NCBI GenBank assembly: GCA_003451715.1
Contig: DMJN01000063.1
Span: forward strand, 1 to 11,999
Length of the DNA stretch: 11,999 nt
Reading direction: 5' to 3'
Origin: Gammaproteobacteria bacterium
GTDB taxonomy: Bacteria > Pseudomonadota > Gammaproteobacteria > Pseudomonadales > Pseudohongiellaceae
Part shown: piece after piece, positions 6,103 through 11,999 of the stretch
Numbering within the stretch: the first letter of the stretch is position 1
Layout of the letters: the number at the start of each line of letters is the position of its first letter
Notes under the pieces: generated by a model
Databases searched by the model: none
What the model was told of the DNA's origin: nothing
Seen by the model: only the letters and a program-made list of their open reading frames with translations
Position numbers and translations under genes: made by a program

Positions 6103-6879
6103 ATGCATGACTTCAGTAATGTAAAAGTAATCCTGGTCAATACCTCGCACCCCGGTAATATCGGTGCCAGCGCGCGGGCCATGAAAAACATGGGGCTGCG
6201 AAATTTGACACTGGTACAGCCCTTGGAATTCCCCAGTGGTGTGGCGGTGGGTCGCGCCACTTCTGCGACCGATATCATCGAAGCAGCCTCGGTAGTCGAC
6301 ACGCTGCAGGCGGCGGTAGCCGATTGTTCTCTGGTGATCGGGGCCAGCGCCCGTTCTCGCCGTATACCCTGGCCGATGCTGAGCCCCGATCAGTGCGCGA
6401 GCAAAGTTCTGGCAGAACTGTCAAAGAACCGGGTTGCCCTGGTATTCGGCAGGGAAGACGCAGGACTAAATAACGAGGAGCTGCAACTCTGTCATTACCA
6501 CGTGCAAATCCCGACCGACGAAGGCTATAGTTCACTAAACCTGGCAGCGGCAGTCATGGTTATCTGTTATGAACTCCGTAAAGCCGCTCTGAGTGACAAT
6601 GGCAGATTGAATCCTGAAGAGGATGAATTATGGGACCAGGCAAAAGCAACAGGGGAGCAGGTAGAACATTTTTACGAGCATCTCCAGCGAGTCATGATCG
6701 CGATCGATTTTCATGACCCGGATAATCCCAGGCAACTTATGCAGCGCATGCGCCGTTTGTTCAGCCGTATCAGAATCGATGTCATGGAAATAAATATATT
6801 ACGCGGCATCCTCAGTAACATTGAAAACCATATAAAGGGTACAGGGCAAGATACCGGCAAGCCCAGGGCTGACGAGTAA
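6103..6879 (+). CDS. trmJ: tRNA (cytidine/uridine-2'-O-)-methyltransferase TrmJ
   Basis: This is a 258-residue SPOUT-class methyltransferase that 2'-O-methylates nucleotide 32 (Cm32/Um32) in the anticodon loop of several tRNAs, using S-adenosylmethionine. The three SPOUT motifs are present: HPGNIGASARAMKNMG (16-31) with the catalytic arginine, the knot segment FGREDAGLNNEEL (115-127), and IPTDEGYSSLNLAAAV (136-151) with the conserved serine/asparagine. The C-terminal region (DPDNPRQLMQRMRRLFSRIRIDVMEINILRGIL) is the family's tRNA-binding/dimer tail. Length is close to E. coli TrmJ (246 aa). The ATG at 6103 has GGTGA 6 bases upstream. It is divergent from suhB as in E. coli, but it is not followed by iscR: a broken AAA ATPase gene comes next. 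Confidence 0.95.
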   Translation: MHDFSNVKVILVNTSHPGNIGASARAMKNMGLRNLTLVQPLEFPSGVAVGRATSATDIIEAASVVDTLQAAVADCSLVIGASARSRRIPWPMLSPDQCASKVLAELSKNRVALVFGREDAGLNNEELQLCHYHVQIPTDEGYSSLNLAAAVMVICYELRKAALSDNGRLNPEEDELWDQAKATGEQVEHFYEHLQRVMIAIDFHDPDNPRQLMQRMRRLFSRIRIDVMEINILRGILSNIENHIKGTGQDTGKPRADE

Positions 6880-6918
6880 TTAGTACAATGGCTAGTCAAA
6901 AGGTATAAGGGACCGGGC

Positions 6919-6946
6919 GTCTGCCGGATCGATCAGCCCGGCAGAC
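6919..6946 (+). terminator. 9-bp hairpin after trmJ, possible terminator without T-tract
   Basis: GTCTGCCGG (6919-6927) and CCGGCAGAC (6938-6946) form a perfect 9-bp stem with a 10-base loop, 40 bases after the trmJ stop. The right arm is followed by TGAATACAAC, so there is no U-tract. It may be a weak or factor-assisted terminator or an mRNA-stabilising hairpin. Confidence 0.35.
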
Positions 6947-7045
6947 TGAATACAACTCTCCACATTGAGAAACTTCGTGCAGCGAAATGCCTTCTACTTC
7001 AGCGGCGGTCCTTATCAGCAAATTCTTAAAGGATAGCATGGGGCA

Positions 7046-7633
7046 TTGTCGATGCCGGAAGCGTTCATCAAGCTAACGGGAAATGCACGCACCGGCAAGA
7101 GCGCGGTATGCGAAAAACTCACCCAATTCATGCGCCATGACGATTACCGAGTCGTCTACTTCGACTACGCTATCGAGTCTCCTGATATGTTGCGTACGAC
7201 CTTGGCACAGGAGCTCGAATTACCAAATTCAGCGAATTTCGCCCGGCTACTGGAAGATTCCTTGCGGGTCGACGAGCAAAAACCGGTGGTGTTGATCTTC
7301 GATGACGCTCATTTACTAAGCGATATCACCCTGATCGAGATTTACAGATTGGCGGAGATTCAGGTGGGTGAGCAGCGTAGTCTCAATATCCTATTGTGTG
7401 GCGAAGCTGCTCTGGAGAATCGCCTGCTGAGCAATGACGAATTCAAGCCTCTGTTGTTGAGCATTTCCAATAGGTTTGTTTTGCAACCCATGGATGCACA
7501 AACTCTGCCGCAGTTCATTTTGGCTTATCTGGAGAAGGAGGAGATGCCCGGGTTACAACTCGAAACCGCGGCAACGAGCTATTTCTACGAATGTTGTAAG
7601 GGCTATCCAGGACCGGCCACTGTGCTGTGCTAA
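7046..7633 (+). CDS. AAA ATPase core (ExeA/DamX-like), longest uninterrupted part of the broken gene
   Basis: This 195-residue open segment contains a near-complete nucleotide-binding fold: Walker A GNARTGKS (12-19), Walker B VVLIFDDAHLL (81-91), a sensor-1 strand LNILLCGE (113-120) and GYPGPA (187-192) at the sensor-2 position. This is the layout of the AAA_22-type ATPases of secretion, pilus and cell-division proteins (ExeA/GspA, MshM, DamX). It could be translated alone from TTG 7046 or ATG 7052. AAAGGA lies at 7028-7033, but the ATG nearest to it (7038) is in another frame and reads only 12 codons. Alone it lacks the helix before Walker A and the membrane anchor, so normal function is doubtful. 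No partner gene (for example a secretin or pilus gene) is in the window. Confidence 0.55.
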   Translation: MSMPEAFIKLTGNARTGKSAVCEKLTQFMRHDDYRVVYFDYAIESPDMLRTTLAQELELPNSANFARLLEDSLRVDEQKPVVLIFDDAHLLSDITLIEIYRLAEIQVGEQRSLNILLCGEAALENRLLSNDEFKPLLLSISNRFVLQPMDAQTLPQFILAYLEKEEMPGLQLETAATSYFYECCKGYPGPATVLC

Positions 7634-7840
7634 CTGATAGTTGAAGCACGACTCGGCGCGATGGAGTTGACACCGATTGGCAAAGATGAGCTGATGCAAC
7701 TGGTCACGAGTGCTGCGAGCGAACAGAATTTACCCAGTAGCACCTACCGAGGCAGTAACCGTTTCGCGCTACTGGGTCCGGTTAGCCTGGTTGTGATTAT
7801 TGCAGTGTTGGGATTTCTCTTTCGATTGATCAACGGCTAG
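7634..7840 (+). pseudogene. C-terminal remnant of the AAA ATPase with one transmembrane helix
   Basis: This segment directly continues the frame of the ATPase after the TAA at 7631. It encodes LIVEARLGAMELTPIGKDEL, a polar linker, then a single hydrophobic helix (about 7763-7828) and RLING before TAG. An ATG at 7661 could give a separate 59-residue tail-anchored peptide, but no ribosome binding site precedes it. Its stop (7838-7840) overlaps the opposing ygiQ stop (7839-7837) within CTAG, showing that both original gene ends are intact. Confidence 0.5.
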
Positions 7841-9987
7841 CGCCTGCGCCGCCTGCGCCGCTTGCCCGCAGCTGACTGTTGTTTGGCAGGCGGAATGAGT
7901 TGCTTGCTGCCATTGCCAATCAGCTCCGCGCGACCCATCTGCTGTAAGGCTTCGCGCAGGATAGGCCAATTCTTCTCATCATGGTAACGAAGAAAGGCTT
8001 TCTGCAGGCGCCGCTGCCGAACATCCTTGCACACGCTGAGTTTTTGACTCTTATAGCGCACTCTTTCCAGGGGATTGCGTTCCGAATAATACATGGCCGT
8101 GGCCAGCGCCATGGGTGAGGGATAAAAAGTCTGCACCTGATCCAGTCTGAACTTATGCTGTTTCAACCAGAGGCTCAGATTCAACATGTCCGTCTCGTCG
8201 CAGCCAGGGTGGGCAGCGATGAAATAAGGGATCAGGTATTGCTCCTTACCGGCTTTCCGGGAGAACTTGTCGAATAGACGTTTGAATTCATCATAGGTTT
8301 CGATACCGGGTTTCATCATCTTAGAGAGCGTCTTGGCCTCACTATGCTCCGGGGCGATTTTCAAGTATCCACCCACATGGTGTGTTACCAGTTCTTCTAT
8401 ATATTCCGGATCCTTTAAGGCGAGGTCGTAGCGCAGTCCCGACGCGATGGCGACCCGTTTGACTCCAGGCACCGCGCGAGCCTTGCGGTACAGGCGGGTT
8501 GTAGGGCTATGATCGGTATCCAGGTGTCTGCAAATGCCTGGGTAGACACAGGAAAGACGTTTGCAGGTTCTCTGAACTTCCGGTGCTTTGCAGTTCAGCC
8601 CATACATATTGGCTGTAGGTCCGCCGAGATCTGAAATAGTACCGGTGAAACCAGGCACCAGATCACGAATTTTTTCGATCTCCGTGACGATGGAATTTTC
8701 CGAGCGGCTCTGAATGATGCGACCCTCGTGTTCGGTGATTGAACAGAAGGTACATCCGCCGAAACAGCCGCGCATGATGTTCACCGATGTCTTGATCATG
8801 TCGTAGGCGGGGATGCGTGCGGTGCCGTAGCTGGGATGGGGCTGCCGTTGGTAGGGTAGGTCGAAAACCCAATCCATCTCGTCCGTTGTCAATGGAATGG
8901 GGGGTGGATTAATCCACACATCCTGGTTGCCGTGCTTCTGCACCAGTGCTCTGGCGTTATGCGGATTGGATTCCTGATGCAGTATTCTCGATGCATGGGC
9001 ATACAATGCAGGATCATTGCTTACTTTATTAAACGAAGGCAATCGTATGCAACTGGTGGTGGTATTGATATCCGTTCTGCGCTGTAAGGGCAGGGGAATA
9101 ATGCGTATGGGAACACCGGCGTCAGATTCAGCTTCAACATCCTGCTGTGTGCTTGTGTTGTCTGTTCCGGCGTCCCCTGTTGCCTGATGATGAATTTCAT
9201 AGGGGTTGGGTAGCTTGTCTATATTTGCGGGCCAGTCTATGCGGGTTGAGTCGATTTCGGTCCATCCAGCGGGCGTGGATTCCAGCAGTTGAGCACTGCC
9301 ACGCAGGTCCCAGAGTTCCGAGATCGGCCTGCCACGGGCGAGTTGGTCAGCCAGCTCACACAATGCCCGTTCCGCATTGCCGAATAGCAGGATGTCGGCG
9401 TTGGCATCTACCAGCACGGAGCGTCGCACTTTGTCGCTCCAGTAATCGAACTGCGCAATCCGGCGCAGGCTGGCTTCGATGCCGCCGATTACGATCGGTG
9501 TGTCATAGTAGGCTTCTCGGCAGCGTTGACTGTAGACGATTACCGACCGGTCGGGGCGCATACCGGCTTTACCGTCCGGTGTATAGGCGTCATCCGAGCG
9601 CAGTCGCAGATCCGCCGTATAACGATTGATAAGCGAATCCATGTTGCCACCGGTCACTCCGAAAAACAGATTAGGTTGACCCAAAACCTTGAAGGGCTCG
9701 GCAGTGTCCCATTGGGGTTGCGCGATAATGCCTACTCTGAACCCTTGAGCCTCCAACAGCCTGCTGATTATCGCCATGCCGAAGCTGGGATGATCGACAT
9801 AGGCATCGGCCGTGACGATGATGATGTCGCAGCTATCCCATCCCAGCGTGTCCATTTCTTGTCGAGACATGGGCAGGTAGGGCGCGGTGCCGAAGCACTC
9901 CGCCCAGTACTTGGGATAGGAATTAAGTTCTCGAGCGGTGTCGCTGTGCCTGACTGGCTCAGCCGTATTAGCAACAGACTTTGTCAT
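7837..9987 (-). CDS. ygiQ: YgiQ family radical SAM protein
   Basis: This 716-residue protein matches the UPF0313/YgiQ family (E. coli about 740 aa). The order is an N-terminal domain ([53 protein letters not shown]), then the radical SAM core with the iron-sulfur motif C408-x3-C412-x2-C415 in [18 protein letters not shown]. After that come [14 protein letters not shown] and a C-terminal region with [13 protein letters not shown] and [20 protein letters not shown]. The cysteines would bind a 4Fe-4S cluster that cleaves S-adenosylmethionine; the substrate of the family is unknown to me. Between the N-domain and the core there is a low-complexity insert (about residues 268-290, Gly/Asp/Thr/Glu-rich). 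The protein ends in seven arginines. It starts 19 bases after the DUF945 gene, probably as one operon. Confidence 0.95.
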   Translation of the reverse strand: MTKSVANTAEPVRHSDTARELNSYPKYWAECFGTAPYLPMSRQEMDTLGWDSCDIIIVTADAYVDHPSFGMAIISRLLEAQGFRVGIIAQPQWDTAEPFKVLGQPNLFFGVTGGNMDSLINRYTADLRLRSDDAYTPDGKAGMRPDRSVIVYSQRCREAYYDTPIVIGGIEASLRRIAQFDYWSDKVRRSVLVDANADILLFGNAERALCELADQLARGRPISELWDLRGSAQLLESTPAGWTEIDSTRIDWPANIDKLPNPYEIHHQATGDAGTDNTSTQQDVEAESDAGVPIRIIPLPLQRRTDINTTTSCIRLPSFNKVSNDPALYAHASRILHQESNPHNARALVQKHGNQDVWINPPPIPLTTDEMDWVFDLPYQRQPHPSYGTARIPAYDMIKTSVNIMRGCFGGCTFCSITEHEGRIIQSRSENSIVTEIEKIRDLVPGFTGTISDLGGPTANMYGLNCKAPEVQRTCKRLSCVYPGICRHLDTDHSPTTRLYRKARAVPGVKRVAIASGLRYDLALKDPEYIEELVTHHVGGYLKIAPEHSEAKTLSKMMKPGIETYDEFKRLFDKFSRKAGKEQYLIPYFIAAHPGCDETDMLNLSLWLKQHKFRLDQVQTFYPSPMALATAMYYSERNPLERVRYKSQKLSVCKDVRQRRLQKAFLRYHDEKNWPILREALQQMGRAELIGNGSKQLIPPAKQQSAAGKRRRRRRR
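7840..7860 (-). repeat. 9-bp tandem repeat encoding the poly-arginine tail of YgiQ
   Basis: Read on the minus strand, CGGCGCAGG occurs twice in a row followed by CGC and the TAG stop, encoding seven consecutive arginines. Such a three-codon microsatellite can expand or contract in frame. Confidence 0.6.
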
Positions 9988-10006
9988 CTACTTGTTCAGA
10001 GGATCC

Positions 10007-11329
10007 CTAAAAAAACTGGTCTAAGGTGACAGCTTCGCCGTTAAGCATGAGTTCACCGTCGCTTAGCGCCGCGCTAAGCAGAATGCGGCCATTGTCTAAT
10101 ATTATGTAACCCTGTTGCACATAGGGATCGATAATATCGGCCGCCGGGCTGCGCAAGATTGCGGCCAGGTCCAGGGATAACTCGAGATCGATAGTCAGTG
10201 CTGCGATGGCCTCATTCATGTCCAGTCGTGCGATGTCGTCCAGCTGGGGCAATCCTCGCCAGTGGATTCGCAAATCGACGCTGTGTTCCCCATCGTAGAC
10301 GCCGGCCTGGATGAGGTTATTGAACACCAGGCTGTTCTGAATCGCGATTACGGCGAGTTGCTGACCCAGTTCGGCCACCTGTGTATTGATGGTTCCCTGA
10401 CTGGCATTGATCTGTTGTTGCAAATCCGCCAATAGCCGGTAGTAGCTGCGTATCAGTTCGGCGTTGATTTCATTGACTTCGCTGGTCCAGTCCAGTGAAG
10501 CCAGCGGAAATTCACTCTCGATTGAGTCGACGCGCAGTCGTTGATAAATGTCTATCTGCTGTGCACCCATCGGGGAGAGTTGCAGGCGTGAGTCTGCTGA
10601 GATAGCTGAGGCATTGAATGGGAATGGGCCGAGGCTTTGGATCGTGGGAATTGCCAGGCGCGCAGAGCTGGGGGCCAGCAAGTCGTTGATTTGCTCTGTA
10701 GTCGATTCAAGTTGCAATCCATCCAGCATGAATCCGAACTGCGAATTACCCTGTTGCGCCTGCAACCGCCCCACGGACAATTCAATTTCAGCAGATTGGT
10801 CGGAGTTAGCTACAAGAAGTCCACTGAGTCCTTCGAAAACCAGTTCGGCACTGCTATCACTATAATCCACACCGGAAATGTTCAATCCAAGGGTCAAAGA
10901 TTGATCGAAGCCGGCGGTCAACTCGAAGAGTATGTCGGGTAGTTCGAAAGGGATTTCTGTTAATGCTTCGCTAAGCTCCTGGTTATTAAATGCCGGCCGA
11001 ATCTCCGCATAGGCAAGCCCGAGACGAAGGCCATCCCGGGCAATCAGCAGGGGGCCGTGCTGGATATCGAAATCTAACCGCAGTACAAGTTCTTCGACAC
11101 CGATGGGTCGGTATTTCACATCCAGCGAAGTCGAACTTCTGAACCAGCCGCTGGAAAAGCGGATCTCTTCGATGTCCAGCTGGCTGCGAGTCTCCGGCGG
11201 AATGAGCTCAATCAGCTCAGTAACCGTGCTGTCCTTGATGCCGCTTCCCACGACGCGGGGCGTTATCCCGAAGATGGCAATAAGCAACAGTAAAACGCCT
11301 ATGACAAGCTGTAGGTAACGGGTATGCAT
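10007..11329 (-). CDS. DUF945 (YdgA-like) family protein
   Basis: This is a 440-residue envelope protein of unknown function. An uncleaved-looking N-terminal membrane helix (LQLVIGVLLLLIAIFGITP) is followed by a long periplasmic part. That part holds the family's early signature, RFSSGWFRSSTSLDVKY near residues 57-73 with the G-W-F core, and then alternating beta-strand segments (DIQHGPLLIARDGLRLGLAY). DUF945 proteins such as E. coli YdgA are typically 450-500 residues, so this is slightly short but ends in a family-like way (LSAALSDGELMLNGEAVTL). The ATG at 11329 has GAGAAC about 7 bases upstream. It is followed after 19 bases by ygiQ; co-transcription is likely but a functional link is not known. 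The family assignment rests on overall pattern rather than on a catalytic motif. Confidence 0.8.
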   Translation of the reverse strand: MHTRYLQLVIGVLLLLIAIFGITPRVVGSGIKDSTVTELIELIPPETRSQLDIEEIRFSSGWFRSSTSLDVKYRPIGVEELVLRLDFDIQHGPLLIARDGLRLGLAYAEIRPAFNNQELSEALTEIPFELPDILFELTAGFDQSLTLGLNISGVDYSDSSAELVFEGLSGLLVANSDQSAEIELSVGRLQAQQGNSQFGFMLDGLQLESTTEQINDLLAPSSARLAIPTIQSLGPFPFNASAISADSRLQLSPMGAQQIDIYQRLRVDSIESEFPLASLDWTSEVNEINAELIRSYYRLLADLQQQINASQGTINTQVAELGQQLAVIAIQNSLVFNNLIQAGVYDGEHSVDLRIHWRGLPQLDDIARLDMNEAIAALTIDLELSLDLAAILRSPAADIIDPYVQQGYIILDNGRILLSAALSDGELMLNGEAVTLDQFF

Positions 11330-11362
11330 GGAGAGTTCTCAAACGGAGTTTTAACGCAGACC

Positions 11363-11371
11363 ACTATAACA
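11363..11371 (-). promoter_or_regulatory. Extended -10 promoter of the DUF945-ygiQ operon
   Basis: The minus strand reads TGTTATAGT (11371-11363), an extended -10 with 5/6 match to TATAAT. The hexamer 17 bases upstream (CTGCTA) is a poor -35. The start would be near 11356, giving a leader of about 27 bases. Confidence 0.42.
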
Positions 11372-11458
11372 GGTAATTTTACAGATAGCAGAAAGGCAGA
11401 ACGTGAAGGTCGAAAGTGGAGGCACAGAACTGTAATTTTCTAAGACGAAACCAGGTGC

Positions 11459-11627
11459 AAGAGGCAATTCGGTTAGTTGTGAGTTGTTGTGTTTACCTTG
11501 TGGGTGGTCCATTTATTAGCTTCGATCTCTCCGTGATCCTAGAAAAGAGGCAATCCGGTTAGTTGTGAGTTGCCTTGTTTAGGTTGTGGCTGTTCCATTC
11601 ATTGGCTTCGGTCCCTCCGTGATCCTA
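11459..11627. repeat. 86-bp tandem direct repeat containing the duplicated 3' end of the SufR-like gene
   Basis: Copy 1 begins at 11459 and copy 2 at 11545, with an exact 86-base period and no gaps. By eye they differ at about 12 of 83 positions (about 86% identity). The opening GAGGCAAT, GGTTAGTTGTGAGTTG and the closing CTCCGTGATCCTA are unchanged. Copy 2 encodes the last codons and the TAA stop of the minus-strand regulator plus its 3' flank. Copy 1, further downstream, still reads RITERSKLINGPPTR followed by TAA in the same register. It is a local tandem duplication of a gene tail; there are no transposon ends. The remaining upstream bases (11372-11458) show nothing I can call. Confidence 0.85.
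11541..11575 (-). terminator. Candidate terminator of the SufR-like gene
   Basis: On the minus strand AGGCAA (11575-11570) can pair with TTGCCT (11553-11548) across a 16-base loop, followed by CTTTTCT. It starts 4 bases after the stop codon. The stem is short. In repeat copy 1 the equivalent left arm is changed (CAACAA), so the hairpin is lost there. Confidence 0.35.
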
Positions 11628-11999
11628 TAGGCGCAGCGGCGTGCTCCTGCCAGCAGATGATCGACCCGTTCGACGTTTGCCTGCTCGCTGAACAGGTCTT
11701 GAAACATAGCCAACTCAGACCGGCAGAATTGCTGGCAGTTCTCGGCCGCCGAACAGATAGGGCAGTGGTTTTTGATCAGCAGCCAACCACCGGGTATTAA
11801 GCGAACCTCGGCCATATAGCCTTCATCGCTCCTCAATAGGGCCAGTTTTTCGATACGAAGCTGTAAGGTATCGCCAGCCGCGATCAGCGCATTGCGGTAC
11901 TGGTGGAGTAATTGTTCGTTGCGATTGTCCACCAGCTTATTAAGGCTTTCCTCGCCGAGGGTGCTGCGGATCACATCGATGAGTTCCAGAGTGACCTGG
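11579..11999 (-). CDS. SufR-like iron-sulfur transcriptional regulator, C-terminal part (partial)
   Basis: The frame is open to the window edge, so the DNA-binding domain (expected winged helix) lies outside; the GTG at 11974 is internal, as codons for QVTLELID precede it. The visible 139 or so residues match the sensory half of SufR/ArsR-like Fe-S regulators. The markers are GGWLLIKNHCPICSAAENC, QQFCRSELAMFQDLF and VERVDHLLAGARRCAYRI. Counting from the internal GTG, cysteines are at 71, 74, 80, 84 and 114; C71-x12-C84 and the late RRCAYRI cysteine correspond to the cluster-binding pattern of SufR-type proteins. Such regulators sense Fe-S status and repress Fe-S assembly genes or other targets. 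The last 15 residues (after RI) look unlike the family's usual abrupt end and fall in the 86-bp tandem repeat. Targets are unknown. Confidence 0.8.
   Translation of the reverse strand, partial: QVTLELIDVIRSTLGEESLNKLVDNRNEQLLHQYRNALIAAGDTLQLRIEKLALLRSDEGYMAEVRLIPGGWLLIKNHCPICSAAENCQQFCRSELAMFQDLFSEQANVERVDHLLAGARRCAYRITEGPKPMNGTATT

Larger units (their letters stand above)
6965..7840 (+). pseudogene. AAA ATPase with C-terminal membrane helix, interrupted by two in-frame stops
   Basis: One reading frame is coding-like from about 6950-6965 to the TAG at 7838-7840 but contains TAG at 7034-7036 and TAA at 7631-7633. Upstream of the first stop it reads RNFVQRNAFYFSGGPYQQIL, which looks like the short N-terminal helix that precedes Walker A in ExeA/GspA/MshM/DamX-type AAA ATPases. 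The middle part is an intact AAA core. After the TAA the frame continues for 68 codons and holds one membrane helix (LLGPVSLVVIIAVLGFLF) before RLING. No frameshift is seen over about 290 codons. Each stop is one C-to-T change from a Gln codon (CAG, CAA). The start is unclear; TTG 6965 is a guess. A recently decayed gene is the best reading; a split functional gene, readthrough or sequence error remain possible. Confidence 0.6.

Noticed and set aside
291..7067. Identical 14-mer CCGGAAGCGTTCAT near 291-304 and near 7054-7067.
   Set aside because: One match of this length is not surprising in 12 kb, one copy lies in the ATPase reading frame, and the flanks do not match.
7034..7633. Genetic recoding of TAG/TAA as glutamine.
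   Set aside because: Other genes in the window end with TAG (DUF945, ygiQ) and TAA (suhB, trmJ) at normal family lengths, so both codons act as stops here.
9147..10029. Long plus-strand frames opposite ygiQ (about 9147-9629 and 9526-10029).
   Set aside because: They are antisense shadows of a strongly conserved gene, with arginine/cysteine-rich translations and no ribosome binding sites.
11579..11974. GTG at 11974 as start of the right-edge gene.
   Set aside because: The frame stays open to the window edge with protein-like sequence, and the protein would lack its DNA-binding domain.
1..11999. Search for a multi-gene defence system, prophage, integron or biosynthetic cluster.
   Set aside because: The genes are mostly conserved housekeeping or single-function families in ordinary chromosomal order; there are no nucleases, integrases, toxin-antitoxin pairs or attachment sites.

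Overview
The window looks like a chromosomal segment of a mid-GC gammaproteobacterium, plausibly marine. The evidence is the divergent suhB/trmJ pair (the arrangement known from E. coli and relatives), a YgiQ-type radical SAM protein, a YdgA-like DUF945 protein and a class III alcohol dehydrogenase. Genes are densely packed. There is no tRNA, rRNA, CRISPR array, phage gene or transposase. No stretch longer than 300 bases lacks a gene.

Layout. 1-93 (-) is the start of a glutathione-dependent formaldehyde dehydrogenase. 360-1067 (+) is a TauE/SafE-type permease. 1171-1551 (+) is a small secreted protein built of three 35-residue repeats. 1749-2498 (+) is a TetR regulator that converges on a leftward cluster: a MATE exporter (4986-3613), an 8-cysteine zinc-ribbon-like protein coupled to it through TGATG (3613-3206), and a PlsC-type acyltransferase (3079-2504). 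Further left-pointing is suhB (5888-5109), divergent from trmJ (6103-6879). An AAA ATPase frame at about 6965-7840 (+) is broken by two in-frame stops. It ends on a CTAG shared with the stop of the convergent ygiQ (9987-7837), which lies downstream of a DUF945 gene (11329-10007). The right edge (11999-11579, -) is the C-terminal part of a SufR-like Fe-S regulator.

Most interesting points. (1) The SuhB at the canonical locus has lost most catalytic metal ligands. Its leader carries a boxA-like GCTCTTT just upstream of the ribosome binding site. Together these suggest it is kept as a Nus/antitermination factor rather than as a phosphatase, and that it may be autoregulated. (2) The AAA ATPase carries TAG and TAA stops, each one C-to-T change from a Gln codon, with the frame otherwise intact. 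(3) The 3' end of the SufR-like gene, including stop codon and 3' flank, is tandemly duplicated with an exact 86-bp period. (4) Several promoters appear to be of the extended -10 type (TGnTATAAT). One of them would make the acyltransferase mRNA nearly leaderless. I see no wholly new multi-gene system; the notable signals are regulatory and evolutionary.
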